Positions 53,384-63,336 of a DNA stretch of 64,000 nucleotides are shown piece after piece. Positions within the stretch are counted from its first letter, which is position 1. Each line of letters starts with the position of its first letter. Both the position numbers and the translations under genes were made by a program. This stretch comes from Amphritea pacifica. Lineage in GTDB: Bacteria > Pseudomonadota > Gammaproteobacteria > Pseudomonadales > Balneatricaceae. The notes beneath the pieces were generated by a model. It saw only the letters and a list, made by a program, of their open reading frames with translations, did no database searches and was not told where the DNA came from. The DNA lies in the NCBI RefSeq assembly GCF_016924145.1, contig NZ_JAFFZO010000001.1, positions 160,952 through 224,951 on the forward strand, read 5' to 3'.

Positions 53384-54643
53384 TTAGATAGCGGCTTTAA
53401 TGGCCCGGGCCAGCTTTTCGGTTGCCTGTTCAGGCGTCAGCGAATCGCTGTTGAAGTAGTTGGTGACAACATCGTAGATGGCGCCCTGAACCGCAGAGGT
53501 GGTGGACATACCGTGGGCCATGCTGGGCACCAGGCCACCCGACTTAGCCGTGGCGACAAAGTCATCCATCGATTTATGGGCACAGCTGTCGAATTTGTCT
53601 CTTGGCATCCCCAGGCGGGCCGGGATCGATCCCTTATTGAGATTGAAGGTTTCCTGAAATTCAGGCTCCATAATCAAACGGGCCAGATCGGCCTGAGCCT
53701 GCTTATCATCGGCGTCTTTCAGATCAAACATCGCAAAACTGTCGATATTGAAGGTGAAGCCATTCTGCGTATCCGGTGCAGCCACACACAGATAGTCTTT
53801 ACCAGGTTGCTTACCGGCGGCGGTAAACTCCCCCTTAGCCCAGTCACCCATCACCTGCATAGCGGCCTTACCATTAATCACCATTGAGGTGGCAATATTC
53901 CAGTCACGACCGGCCGCATCGGCGTCAATGTACTGGTTTAAACGCTTGAAGGTTGCCAGAATTTCAGTCATTTTAGCGCTCGTCAGTACACTCTGATCAT
54001 GCTCGACAAACGCTTTGCGATAGAAGTCTGCACCGCCCATGCCCAGGACAACCGCTTCAAACAGGGTTGCATCCTGCCAGGCCTGACCACCATGGGCTAA
54101 AGGGATAAAGCCAGCCGCCTTAATCTTATCGGCTGCAGTGAAAAACTCATTCCAGGTAGTTGGAACCTCAGCCCCTGATTTTTTGAAGACCTCCGGGTTG
54201 GCCCAGAGCCAGTTAACCCGGTGAACGTTGACAGGCACCGCCACATAATGGCCGTCATACTTCATGACGTTACTAACCACTGTCGGTAATAGCTTATCCC
54301 AGCCTGCTTTGTCTGCAACCGCGTCCAGCGGTGTCAGAAAACCCAGCTCAGCCCATTCCTGGATATCTAAACCTTTAATCTGTGCAGCACTTGGAGGATT
54401 GCCCGAAACAGCCCGGGACTTAAGAACAGTCATGGCACTTTCACCGCCACCACCAGCCACAGCAAAATCTTTCCACTGATGACCTTCAGCTTCGAGCAAC
54501 TGCTTCAGAACAGCGGCAGATTTAGCTTCGCCACCGGAGGTCCAGTAATGAAGAACCTCAACATTACCCGCCTGAGCAGCTATTGAAACCAGACCGGATA
54601 ACGCAGTCGCTAATACGGCTTTTTTTGCACTTTTAAGACTCAT
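53384..54643 (-). CDS. gtsA: Glucose-type ABC transporter binding protein (GtsA-like)
   Basis: A 419-residue periplasmic binding protein. Signal peptide 1-25 ([17 protein letters not shown]). The mature start [51 protein letters not shown] is typical of the proteobacterial glucose/mannose binding proteins next to GltR/GtrS. A conserved CxxS-type disulfide pair is plausible (Cys in DYLCVAA and DSCAHK). First gene of the importer operon. Upstream lie a 17-bp palindrome (54762-54778) and the imperfect repeat CTGTCAC...GACAAG (54688-54707). Confidence 0.92.
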   Translation of the reverse strand: MSLKSAKKAVLATALSGLVSIAAQAGNVEVLHYWTSGGEAKSAAVLKQLLEAEGHQWKDFAVAGGGGESAMTVLKSRAVSGNPPSAAQIKGLDIQEWAELGFLTPLDAVADKAGWDKLLPTVVSNVMKYDGHYVAVPVNVHRVNWLWANPEVFKKSGAEVPTTWNEFFTAADKIKAAGFIPLAHGGQAWQDATLFEAVVLGMGGADFYRKAFVEHDQSVLTSAKMTEILATFKRLNQYIDADAAGRDWNIATSMVINGKAAMQVMGDWAKGEFTAAGKQPGKDYLCVAAPDTQNGFTFNIDSFAMFDLKDADDKQAQADLARLIMEPEFQETFNLNKGSIPARLGMPRDKFDSCAHKSMDDFVATAKSGGLVPSMAHGMSTTSAVQGAIYDVVTNYFNSDSLTPEQATEKLARAIKAAI

Positions 54644-54761
54644 TGACCTTTACCTTTGTTTGTTTTTATTAGGCTTTGAGGTTTTTCCTGTCACATTCGA
54701 TGACAAGTGATTGCATTAAAGCACGGCCTTTAAAAGGTTAGGGTTACAGCAGGAAAGGAAG

Positions 54762-54778
54762 TGTAACAAAGTGTTACA
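54762..54778. promoter_or_regulatory. Palindrome upstream of gtsA
   Basis: TGTAACA, AAG, TGTTACA: perfect seven-base arms, 119 bases before the gtsA start, with a further TTACA-like half site at 54743. A plausible GltR or AraC-regulator site; no consensus is available to me. Confidence 0.45.
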
Positions 54779-54850
54779 AAAGATAAATTAACCTTGAATA
54801 TCCAGCGATGCCATCAAGGGGAAGAAAGCCGGAATGCAGAACAACCCCGT

Positions 54851-56296
54851 CTAATGCCGCGGTAGCCGGACCAACACTTCCAGCCCACCACCCTCACGGT
54901 TATGCAGCTCTAACTCCCCCCCATGCGCATGGACAATATTTCGCGCAATTCCTAGCCCCAGCCCCGACCCACCGGTATAACGATTGCGGGATGATTCGCC
55001 TCTGAAATAGGGTTCAAACACCTGATCAATCATCTCTTCAGGAATACCTGCACCCCGGTCACAGATGCGCAGCGTGAGCAGATCAGGACTGTTCTGGACA
55101 AACACTTCTGCCTGCTGCCCGTAGAAAATAGCATTATCAATCAGATTACCCAGGCAGCGTTTAAGTGCGATGGGACGTCCCCAGAAGACCGGCCCCACGT
55201 CACCAATAACCTTAACATTTCGGCCCTGCACCGCTGCATCATCCTGTAAAGCGCCCAGCAAAGCCATAATATCAATCGGCCGCACCTCTTCATGAAGGTC
55301 CGTCCCCCGGGCGCACTCCAGAGCACCAGACACCATCCGGTCCAGCTCTTCCAGGTTGCGGCCAAACGTCTCCCGATCCTGCTCCTTATCCAGCATCTCT
55401 GCTCGCAACCGCAGCCGGGTGATCGGCGTTTTAAGATCATGGGAGATCGCCGAAAACAGTCGCTGCCGATCATCAATAAAACGGGTGATACGCTCCTGCA
55501 TACGATTAAAGGCCTGAGCAGTTGCCTGAATTTCCAGAGGCCCCTGCACTTCCAGGGGAGGGACATCGATCTCCCGCCCCAACTGCTCCGCCGCTTGCAC
55601 CAGTTTATCCAGAGGACGGGTGAGCCAGCGAACAATCATCCCGCCTAACAGCAGCAGGATCACCAATAACAATCCCAGAAAATAGAGCCGATCTGCAGGC
55701 AGGTAATCGGTCTTGATTAGCAGATCAGGTTTGGGCAACAACGCCGCCAGATACAACCACTCCCCCTCCTCCATGCCGATCTGAGCGACTAAAATTGGTG
55801 GTGATTGCGGATCATAAATAAGGCTTTGTTGCGACCACCGTGGCGGCAGATCCAACAGCAGCGTTTGATTATTAAACACATGCAGCGTCTCGGGGCGGGA
55901 AAAACTGACGATAATCTCTACCTGATTACCCAGCTTCTTGCGTAACCCCTGAATAAAGTTATCAATCACGATGTTCTTGAGTTTAGAGTCCTCAATATCT
56001 TCGATAGTGATCAGCTCTTTATTCAGTGATACAAAAAAACGGGTCCCCCCCATATCCCGTAGCTGGGACAAAACGATGTGCCGATACTCACTGGGCAGCG
56101 CCTTAAAAAAGGTAACAGTAGAGGAGACACTTTCAGCGAGATCCACAGCCATGCTGCTGGCCATCTTCTCATTCTCCCGGTTAATCTCCTGCACCCAGAC
56201 CAGGTTGCTCATCACCTGAGCCAGCAACACGCCAAGCAACATTACCGCCAGCATTCGACCCAGCAGTGAACGGGGAAACCAGAACCAGCGCTTCAC
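54851..56296 (-). CDS. gtrS: Sensor histidine kinase (GtrS-like)
   Basis: A 481-residue membrane sensor kinase. Transmembrane helices at about residues 8-32 and 198-222 enclose a periplasmic domain of about 165 residues. HAMP (about 223-275), HisKA with His286 in AISHDLKTPITRLRLRAEML, and the ATPase domain (GNLIDNAIFYG, GAGIPEEMI, GGSGLGLGIARNI) follow. In Pseudomonas GtrS senses gluconate derivatives and activates GltR to switch on the gts importer. It begins at a GTG overlapping the response-regulator stop. Confidence 0.88.
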   Translation of the reverse strand: MKRWFWFPRSLLGRMLAVMLLGVLLAQVMSNLVWVQEINRENEKMASSMAVDLAESVSSTVTFFKALPSEYRHIVLSQLRDMGGTRFFVSLNKELITIEDIEDSKLKNIVIDNFIQGLRKKLGNQVEIIVSFSRPETLHVFNNQTLLLDLPPRWSQQSLIYDPQSPPILVAQIGMEEGEWLYLAALLPKPDLLIKTDYLPADRLYFLGLLLVILLLLGGMIVRWLTRPLDKLVQAAEQLGREIDVPPLEVQGPLEIQATAQAFNRMQERITRFIDDRQRLFSAISHDLKTPITRLRLRAEMLDKEQDRETFGRNLEELDRMVSGALECARGTDLHEEVRPIDIMALLGALQDDAAVQGRNVKVIGDVGPVFWGRPIALKRCLGNLIDNAIFYGQQAEVFVQNSPDLLTLRICDRGAGIPEEMIDQVFEPYFRGESSRNRYTGGSGLGLGIARNIVHAHGGELELHNREGGGLEVLVRLPRH

Positions 56297-57015
56297 ATCT
56301 CACGCTCAACTTCGACGGATAACACATAGCCCGAGCCCCTGACGGTCTTAATGATGTGGGGGTCTTTGGCATCTTCACCGAGACGTTGTCGCAGCCGGCT
56401 TAGCTGCACATCGATACTGCGATCATAGGGGCTGGACTCCCGTCCCCGGGTGGCTCCCAGCAGATCGTCACGATTCAACACTTTATTTGGATTTTCCAGA
56501 AACAATAGCAGCAGATTATAATCGGCCCCACTCAACGGAATAACTTCACCGGAACAACCGATCAGATCACGGTTAACGGTATCCAGACGCCACTCGGAAA
56601 AACAGAAATAGCGCCCCTTTGACCCCGACGTACCCGCAGAGCGACTACGGCGTAAAACCGCCTTGATCCTGGCCAGCAACTCTCGTGGATTAAAAGGTTT
56701 GGCGACATAATCGTCAGCGCCTAACTCTAAACCGACAATACGATCAGTTTCCTCAGCGGACGCGGTGAGCATGATAATGGGCACGTCAGAATCGATACGT
56801 ACCCGACGGCAAAGACTGAAGCCATCCTCACCCGGCATCATCAGATCCAGAATAATCAGATCAATCTGAGTTGTCTGCAACTGTTTAATCAGCTGTTCAC
56901 CACTTTCAAGCGATAGCGTCTCATAGCCATTCTGGCCGAGATAAGACCCCAGCAGTTCACGAATCTCATTATCATCATCAACAATCAAAATGCGCTTAGT
57001 CTGCTCACTCGACAC
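56293..57015 (-). CDS. gltR: OmpR-family response regulator (GltR-like)
   Basis: A 240-residue regulator: receiver domain with Asp13-Asp15, phosphoacceptor Asp57 (IILDLMMPGEDG) and Lys in YVAKPFNPRELLARI; winged-helix output domain with SPYDRSIDVQLSRLRQRLGED and KTVRGSGYVLS. The start is GTG with AAGGA eight bases upstream. Operon position glk-gltR-gtrS then gtsA matches the Pseudomonas glucose locus. Confidence 0.9.
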   Translation of the reverse strand: MSSEQTKRILIVDDDNEIRELLGSYLGQNGYETLSLESGEQLIKQLQTTQIDLIILDLMMPGEDGFSLCRRVRIDSDVPIIMLTASAEETDRIVGLELGADDYVAKPFNPRELLARIKAVLRRSRSAGTSGSKGRYFCFSEWRLDTVNRDLIGCSGEVIPLSGADYNLLLLFLENPNKVLNRDDLLGATRGRESSPYDRSIDVQLSRLRQRLGEDAKDPHIIKTVRGSGYVLSVEVEREM

Positions 57016-57160
57016 GATATGTTTCCTTCAAAAAATCCGGGACTAATCTCTGCTACAGCCTCGCTGCCTGACAGTCAACAGCAGCGCCGCCTGTCCAGTC
57101 TGAACAGCGTGCAGACCCTGATGGCCAGTCATTATGATGAACAGATTATAGTCTGACAAC

Positions 57161-58126
57161 TCAGCCGATCACTTCACTGTTATCCAGTGCCGCCGCCGCA
57201 CCCAACAACCCAGGATTTTCTGCGGTACAGAGCCAGACTGGAACAGCCTGCATGTAATCCGTAAAACGACCTTTGTCTTCAAAGGCCCGCCGGAACTCAC
57301 TCTGAAGGAGAAACTCCGCTACCCTGGGCAATATTCCACCACAGAGGTAAACACCTCCCCGGGCCCCCAGCGTTAATACGTTATCACCCGCCACGCCCCC
57401 CAGAATTCGGCAAAACCGGCTTAGCGCATCTACCGCAACAGGATCGCGTCCCTCCACCGCGGCAACACTCACCGCTGCGGGCGATTGACAGACGATCCCG
57501 CTCCCCCGCAGTTCTGATAAAATCTGATACAGATTCAGTAACCCCTGACCGCAGAGTATCCGCTCAACCGAGACCCGGCCAAAACGGGCGACCAGCGCTC
57601 GCCACAGATCGATCTCAACCTCGTCTGCCGGAGCAAAACTGATATGCCCCCCCTCCGTTGATAAGGGAATCCAGTCATCATTGGCTTTGACCAATCCGGA
57701 GACACCCAGCCCGGTTCCCGGGCCGATGACCAGTCGCGCTGCGCCCTCAAGAGAGCGACCAGCGCCCACCTGAATTTTCTCATCCTCATCGATGTGCAGC
57801 ATCCCCAGTGCCATCGCGGTAAAGTCATTGACCAGCTTCAGCTGTTTCAGGCCAAGCTGTTGCGCCAGACCTGTTCGGGTAAAGTGCCAGTGATTGTTGG
57901 TCATGTTAATCACTTCACCCTGCACCGGGCAGGCAAATGCCAGACAGGCCCGTTCAATTCCAGCGATACCGACACGGCTGAAATAAGCTCTGCATGCCAC
58001 ATCTATATTGTCATACTCAGAACATTGCAGGGTATCCACATGCTCTAACACCACGGCCCCTGGCCGGACCAATGCAAAACGGGCATTAGTGCCACCGATA
58101 TCACCAACGAGTGCGTATTGGGTCAT
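57161..58126 (-). CDS. glk: Glucokinase
   Basis: A 321-residue ATP-dependent glucokinase of the bacterial Glk family. The phosphate-binding motif GDIGGTNARFALV lies at residues 8-20; LKLVNDFTAMALGM carries the catalytic Asp; GPGTGLGVSGLV and STEGGHISFAPADEVE bind glucose. It phosphorylates glucose delivered by the gts importer and by GH32 hydrolysis. The ATG directly follows the edd stop (TGAATG), so translation is coupled. Confidence 0.95.
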   Translation of the reverse strand: MTQYALVGDIGGTNARFALVRPGAVVLEHVDTLQCSEYDNIDVACRAYFSRVGIAGIERACLAFACPVQGEVINMTNNHWHFTRTGLAQQLGLKQLKLVNDFTAMALGMLHIDEDEKIQVGAGRSLEGAARLVIGPGTGLGVSGLVKANDDWIPLSTEGGHISFAPADEVEIDLWRALVARFGRVSVERILCGQGLLNLYQILSELRGSGIVCQSPAAVSVAAVEGRDPVAVDALSRFCRILGGVAGDNVLTLGARGGVYLCGGILPRVAEFLLQSEFRRAFEDKGRFTDYMQAVPVWLCTAENPGLLGAAAALDNSEVIG

Positions 58127-59953
58127 TCACTTTATTCCGGAAAAATTGAAAACAGTTGCACCCTCTTCTGCACAGCAAACCTGGTCGCGCATCGGGGCAA
58201 ACAGCTCACGCCCCATCGCATGATGATGTTGTGCCGCAGAAGCTGGCATCGTCAGGCCGCGGGATAACCAGGATGAATCTTCAGCGATCAGCTCCAGCGT
58301 GCCGGTGGTCGCATCAACCCGGATCAGATCACCATCGGCCACCTGCGCCAACGGCCCACCCAGACTGGCTTCAGGCCAGACATGGATCGCAGCCGGCACT
58401 TTACCCGATGCACCAGACATCCGTCCATCGGTCACCAGCGCCACCTTAAAGCCCCGGTCCTGCAGCGCGCCTAAAAAGGGCGTCAGTTTGTGTAGCTCTG
58501 GCATACCATTAGACTTTGGCCCCTGATAACGCACCACGGCAACAAAATCACGCTCCAGCTCACCCCGCTCGAAGGCCGCACCGATCTCATTCTGATCTTC
58601 AAACACAATCGCCGGGGCTTCCACGATTTGATGTTCAGGTGCAACCGCAGATACCTTAATAACACCGCGACCGAGATTACCCTGCATCAGTTTCAACCCA
58701 CCATCCGGGCTGAAGGGTTGCTCCACGGTGCTCAGTACGGCAGGGTCCAGCGATTCCTGCACCCCTTCGCGCCATACCAGTTTGCCATTCTCGAGGAAGG
58801 GCTCCTGAGTGTAGCGTGACAACCCCTGCCCCACGACAGTCATCACATCCTCATGTAAAAAACCACCGGCCAGCAACTCACGCACCAGATAGCCAACACC
58901 ACCCGCCGCCTGAAAGTGGTTGATATCCGCTTCACCGTTGGGATAAACCTTTGCCAGCAGCGGCACGACAGCAGACAGGTCTGAAAAATCATCCCAGTTA
59001 ATAATCACACCCGCAGCCCGGGCGATCGCGATCAGGTGCATGGTATGGTTGGTGGAGCCGCCGGTCGCCAGCAAAGCAACCACCGCATTCACCAGAGAGC
59101 GTTCATCAACAATTTTATACAGGGGTGTGAACTCACCATTCTGAGCCGTCAGACGTACAGCCTGCCTGGCCGCCTCACGGGTCAGCGCTTCACGCATCTC
59201 AGTGCCGGGATTAACAAAGGAGGAACCTGGCAGATGCAGCCCCATCACCTCAACCACCATCTGGTTGCTGTTCGCGGTGCCATAAAAGGTGCAGGTACCT
59301 GCGCTGTGGTAGGAATCTGATTCACACTGGAGCAAGGCATCACGGCCAACTTTTCCTTCGGCATAGAGCTGGCGAATCCTGGCTTTCTCTTTATTCGGTA
59401 AACCGCTCGGCATCGGCCCTGCCGGCACAAACAGCGTTGGCAGATGACCAAATCGCAATGCACCAATAAGCAAACCGGGCACGATTTTATCGCAGACACC
59501 GAGATAGAGCGCAGCATCGAACATATTGTGAGACAGACCAACCGCCGTCGCCATCGCGATGACATCGCGGCTGAACAGGCTCAGCTCCATGCCAGGTTGT
59601 CCCTGGGTGACACCATCGCACATAGCGGGAACCCCCCCGGCAAACTGTGCCACAGACCCCAGCTCATGCACCGCTTCACGAATCTGATCAGGAAACTTTT
59701 CAAACGGCTGATGGGCGGACAACATGTCGTTATATGACGAAATAATGCCGACATTCACCGCGTTAACCATTTTCAGCGCCTGCTTATCGTCAGCCCCACA
59801 GGCTGCAAAACCGTGCGCCAGATTACCGCAGGATAGACGGGCCCGGTGCACACCTCTCTCTTCTGCGCCTTTCATCTGGCGTAAATAGTCTTCACGGGTT
59901 GCCCGACTGCGCGCAATGATTCGATCTGTAACCTGCTTAACAACGGTGTGCAT
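58127..59953 (-). CDS. edd: 6-Phosphogluconate dehydratase
   Basis: A 608-residue iron-sulfur dehydratase converting 6-phosphogluconate to KDPG. Motifs: [33 protein letters not shown] (cluster Cys), [19 protein letters not shown] and [17 protein letters not shown]. The cluster cysteines of the family are visible. AGGAG five bases before the ATG supports the start. First gene of edd-glk-gltR-gtrS, divergent from gap. Together with Zwf, Pgl and Eda it completes the Entner-Doudoroff pathway. Confidence 0.97.
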   Translation of the reverse strand: MHTVVKQVTDRIIARSRATREDYLRQMKGAEERGVHRARLSCGNLAHGFAACGADDKQALKMVNAVNVGIISSYNDMLSAHQPFEKFPDQIREAVHELGSVAQFAGGVPAMCDGVTQGQPGMELSLFSRDVIAMATAVGLSHNMFDAALYLGVCDKIVPGLLIGALRFGHLPTLFVPAGPMPSGLPNKEKARIRQLYAEGKVGRDALLQCESDSYHSAGTCTFYGTANSNQMVVEVMGLHLPGSSFVNPGTEMREALTREAARQAVRLTAQNGEFTPLYKIVDERSLVNAVVALLATGGSTNHTMHLIAIARAAGVIINWDDFSDLSAVVPLLAKVYPNGEADINHFQAAGGVGYLVRELLAGGFLHEDVMTVVGQGLSRYTQEPFLENGKLVWREGVQESLDPAVLSTVEQPFSPDGGLKLMQGNLGRGVIKVSAVAPEHQIVEAPAIVFEDQNEIGAAFERGELERDFVAVVRYQGPKSNGMPELHKLTPFLGALQDRGFKVALVTDGRMSGASGKVPAAIHVWPEASLGGPLAQVADGDLIRVDATTGTLELIAEDSSWLSRGLTMPASAAQHHHAMGRELFAPMRDQVCCAEEGATVFNFSGIK

Positions 59954-60087
59954 AGTAACTCCTGAGCTTCTCTTTGGTCAGACGCAAACTGAGTATAAAG
60001 CCTGCAACATAACCTGTGTTCGATACCTTTATATCGGTAAGTTTACTAATTTATTTTTCAAATCTCCATTGATTTTTGCATAAAACT

Positions 60088-60101
60088 ACGTAATATTAAC
60101 A
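60088..60101. promoter_or_regulatory. Shared motif in the edd/gap divergent promoter
   Basis: ACGTAATATTAACA, i.e. TGTTAATATTACGT on the minus strand, nearly identical to the zwf-upstream TGTTATATTACGT. A single regulator at this site could control both edd-glk and gap-pyk. Confidence 0.48.
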
Positions 60102-60140
60102 ACAAATAACACTTACAACGCCAGTACCGAGGTATATTCA

Positions 60141-61145
60141 ATGACAATTCGCGTAGCAATCAACGGATTTGGCCGCATCGGCCGCAATGTGCTCCGGGCA
60201 CTTTATGAAAATAACTACCGCGATAAAATTCAGGTGGTTGCCATCAATGACCTGGGCGATGCCACTATCAACGCCCACCTGTTTAAGTATGATACGGTTC
60301 ACGGTCAGTTTACAGGCGAAGTCAGCCACGACGATGAAAATATTGTCGTCAACGGTGACAATATCACCATCAGCGCCGTACGCAATCCAGCGGAACTTCC
60401 CTGGAAAGAGCTGCACGTCGATGTTGTTTTTGAGTGTACCGGGTTGTTCACCGAGCGTGCTAAAGCCGCGCAACATATCATTGCGGGGGCACGTAAAGTG
60501 ATTATCTCAGCCCCCGGTAAAAATGTTGATGCCACCGTGGTCTATGGCGTCAACGATCAGATTTTGCGTCAGTCTCACGAAGTGATTTCAAACGCCTCTT
60601 GCACTACCAACTGCCTGGCTCCGGTGGCTCAGGTATTGCAGAATGAGATCGGCATCGAAAGCGGCCTGATGACCACTATTCACTCCTATACCAATGATCA
60701 GAACCTGTCCGATGTCTATCACTCTGATCTGTACCGGGCACGGTCTGCCACACAGTCAATGATTCCGACTAAAACCGGCGCAGCAGCAGCGGTCGGCCTG
60801 GTGCTGCCCGGACTGGCCGGCAAAATTGATGGCATGGCGGTACGGGTGCCTACCATTAACGTCTCTCTGGTCGACCTGAGTTTTATCGCCGAACGGCAAA
60901 CCAGCGTCGATGAAGTCAACCAACTGCTTGCCAACGCTGCCGCCCACTCAGCGGTGCTGGGTTATAACGAAGCTCCGCTGGTGTCAGTTGACTTTAACCA
61001 TAACCCGCTCTCCTCAATCTTCGATGCCTCTCAAACCAAGGTATCCGGACGACTGGTAAAAGTGATGTCCTGGTATGACAACGAGTGGGGTTTCTCCAAC
61101 CGTATGCTGGATAACACTCTGGCCCTGATGCACGCGCCAGCCTGA
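60141..61145 (+). CDS. gap: Glyceraldehyde-3-phosphate dehydrogenase
   Basis: A 334-residue enzyme. The NAD motif [15 protein letters not shown] lies at residues 7-21, the Asp of AINDLGD favours NAD over NADP, and the catalytic Cys154 sits in [12 protein letters not shown] with His in [34 protein letters not shown] and [13 protein letters not shown] complete the signature. It oxidises the triose made by Eda. Divergent from edd and five bases before pyk, so gap-pyk is an operon. Confidence 0.97.
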   Translation: MTIRVAINGFGRIGRNVLRALYENNYRDKIQVVAINDLGDATINAHLFKYDTVHGQFTGEVSHDDENIVVNGDNITISAVRNPAELPWKELHVDVVFECTGLFTERAKAAQHIIAGARKVIISAPGKNVDATVVYGVNDQILRQSHEVISNASCTTNCLAPVAQVLQNEIGIESGLMTTIHSYTNDQNLSDVYHSDLYRARSATQSMIPTKTGAAAAVGLVLPGLAGKIDGMAVRVPTINVSLVDLSFIAERQTSVDEVNQLLANAAAHSAVLGYNEAPLVSVDFNHNPLSSIFDASQTKVSGRLVKVMSWYDNEWGFSNRMLDNTLALMHAPA

Positions 61146-61149
61146 GGAA

Positions 61150-62592
61150 ATGATGAAAATGTTGAGACGTACTAAAATAATTGCAACCCTGGGACCTGCA
61201 ACCAGTAGTGAAGAGCAACTCGAAAAACTGATTCTCGCAGGAGCTGATGTAGTGCGCCTCAACTTCTCCCATGGCGAAGCGGAAGACCACCGTCAACGCG
61301 CAGAGCTGGTACGTAAACTATCCAGAAAGCACGGCCGGTTTGTTTCCATTCTGGGCGACCTTCAGGGTCCGAAAATCCGTATTTCCCGCTTTGCTGAGCA
61401 AAAGATCAAACTGAAAATCGGCCAGCCATTTACTCTGGATGCCACACTGGATCGAGATGCCGGCGATGTAACCCGGGTGGGTCTTGATTACAAAGCACTG
61501 ATAGAAGATGCCCGTGTGGGCGACATTCTGTTGCTGGATGACGGCCGTATCGAATTAAAAGTGACGGAAACGTTCGAAAACAAGCTGAATACCGAGGTGC
61601 TGGTTGGCGGCTGGTTGTCCAATAACAAGGGGATTAACCGCTTAGGTGGCGGACTCTCGGCAAAGGCGCTCACCGATAAAGACAAAGAAGATATTAAAAC
61701 CGCTGCAGCCATTGGCGTGGATTACGTGGCAGTATCATTCCCCCGGGATGCCGCTGATATGCATGAAGCACGGGCCCTGCTTAAGGCTGCCGGTTCGACT
61801 GCCGGGCTGGTCGCTAAAATTGAACGGGCAGAAACCGTCGCTGACCCTGAAGTACTGGACGATATTATCCGCGCCTCAGAAGCAGTTATGGTGGCCCGGG
61901 GCGACCTGGCGGTGGAGATCGGTGATGCGGAACTGATCGCAGTACAGAAACATATTATCGCCCGTGCCCGCACCCTGAATACCGTAGTGATCACCGCCAC
62001 CCAGATGATGGAATCGATGATCAGCAGCCCGATGCCAACCCGCGCTGAAGTATCGGATGTTGCCAATGCTGTTCTGGATTATACCGATGCGGTCATGCTA
62101 TCCGCAGAAACCGCGGCAGGGGACTATCCAACAGAGACCGTACAGGCGATGGAGCGGGTCTGCCTCGGGGCTGAGCGCCACCCATCATCGAAACGATCAA
62201 AGCACCGGATCAATGAAGATTTCCACGACATCGATGAAACCATCGCACTGTCTGCAATCTATGCGGCCAACCACCTGGTAGGGATTAAAGCGATCATCAG
62301 CATGACCGAGTCAGGCGCTACACCCCAACTGATGTCGCGCCTGCGCACCTCAGTGCCTATCTTCGCCCTGTCAGGCCGTGAAGATACTCAGTTCAAAGTG
62401 GGTCTCTATCGCGGTGTCTACACCATCCCCTTTTATACCGAACAGTATGATCCCGAAGAGATCAATACCAAGGCGGTTCAGGAACTGATTGAGCGTAAAA
62501 TCGTGGTACCAGGGGATATGGTTATTATCACTAAGGGTGATTACCTCAATGCTCAGGGAGGCACAAACACCATGAAAGTGGTGAGAGTTTAA
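61150..62592 (+). CDS. pykA: Pyruvate kinase (PykA type)
   Basis: A 480-residue pyruvate kinase. [15 protein letters not shown] at the N-terminus, [11 protein letters not shown], the catalytic region [13 protein letters not shown] and [47 protein letters not shown], and the C-terminal allosteric domain (about 350-480). The length equals the PykA subtype. Two consecutive ATG codons begin the frame; the second has the better spaced GAGG. The gene ends in a 13-bp tandem repeat eight bases after the stop and a terminator 105 bases on. Confidence 0.96.
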   Translation: MMKMLRRTKIIATLGPATSSEEQLEKLILAGADVVRLNFSHGEAEDHRQRAELVRKLSRKHGRFVSILGDLQGPKIRISRFAEQKIKLKIGQPFTLDATLDRDAGDVTRVGLDYKALIEDARVGDILLLDDGRIELKVTETFENKLNTEVLVGGWLSNNKGINRLGGGLSAKALTDKDKEDIKTAAAIGVDYVAVSFPRDAADMHEARALLKAAGSTAGLVAKIERAETVADPEVLDDIIRASEAVMVARGDLAVEIGDAELIAVQKHIIARARTLNTVVITATQMMESMISSPMPTRAEVSDVANAVLDYTDAVMLSAETAAGDYPTETVQAMERVCLGAERHPSSKRSKHRINEDFHDIDETIALSAIYAANHLVGIKAIISMTESGATPQLMSRLRTSVPIFALSGREDTQFKVGLYRGVYTIPFYTEQYDPEEINTKAVQELIERKIVVPGDMVIITKGDYLNAQGGTNTMKVVRV

Positions 62593-62600
62593 GCGGCAAG

Positions 62601-62652
62601 GCTTACCTGAATAGCTTACCTGAATAGACTATCTGAAAAGCTTGTCTGAAAA
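62601..62652. repeat. 13-bp tandem repeat after pykA
   Basis: Four units: GCTTACCTGAATA twice, then GACTATCTGAAAA and GCTTGTCTGAAAA, each 13 bases. Starts eight bases after the stop codon. Confidence 0.8.
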
Positions 62653-62696
62653 ACTGCTCGTTCGCGGAATGACCTGAGTGTATACAAAGGTCTTTG

Positions 62697-62731
62697 GGCA
62701 CTTATATTTTAAATATGAGTGCCATTTTTTA
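62697..62731 (+). terminator. Terminator of gap-pykA
   Basis: GGCACTTATATTT and AAATATGAGTGCC pair over 13 positions (one G-T) and are followed by ATTTTTTAA. The stem is AU-rich in its inner half but the layout is classical. Confidence 0.8.
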
Positions 62732-63336
62732 ATAAATCCCTTTCAACCAAACCAGCCTGACAAACAATCTAAAACCTTTAGCCGCCTGCCAGCAATAATC
62801 TTCTATAAAAAGCCATAATAGTTACGAGATTATCCACACGATAAACAAAAACCGTTACCCTAAAAAAACAGGTACCCTCAATAGTCGACACACCGTAGCG
62901 GATAAGCATTTATTGCAAGCTTGTTATTACTTGCACTATGTGGGGCCCATGTTGTGACGAAAAAAAACGCTTCCACCTCACTATCAACCCCGTCAAACCT
63001 GACTATCTGACTTTATCTGATCGGTACGAATATCTGAATCAGAAAAGTGTCAGTAAGGAGCTCTGCTGATAAAGGCCGGGGGGCTGATATCTGGAAAGCC
63101 CCAACCAAAAAAATCCATACTAAAAGAACAGACTAATAAAATAATCAAAAAAGTATAAACTCAGACACCTGAAAGTACAGATGTAATCCATAGTCAAAAA
63201 AATACACAACATCCATCATTTTTGTATTTGTTCAAAGTTTCCACCTCCTATTAAATAAACCGCATCAGATAATAAAAATAATACTGATAAACACAAAATA
63301 CGAAAAATAAACATAATAATCGTAAGAGGTTTCACT
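62732..63336. other. Long AT-rich leader before the second porin
   Basis: About 600 bp without a credible gene on either strand. It contains a single DnaA-box-like TTATCCACA (62830), a GC-rich hairpin GGGGCT...AGCCCC near 63080-63105 without a suitable T tract, and poly-A stretches. AGAGG seven bases before 63337 is the porin ribosome binding site. A long untranslated leader or a small RNA gene cannot be excluded. Confidence 0.4.

Noticed and set aside
53147-53887. Long 246-codon open frame on the plus strand opposite gtsB/gtsA
   Set aside because: It lies antisense to two clearly conserved transporter genes, has no recognisable domain, and shows the composition expected of a reverse-complement shadow.
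62830-62838. TTATCCACA, an exact DnaA box, suggesting an origin
   Set aside because: A single copy with no other boxes, no dnaA, dnaN or gidA genes and no AT-rich repeat unit; expected by chance in AT-rich DNA.
63080-63105. GC-rich hairpin before the second porin as a terminator or small RNA end
   Set aside because: The following tract is A-rich rather than T-rich on the plus strand and no T tract follows on the minus strand.
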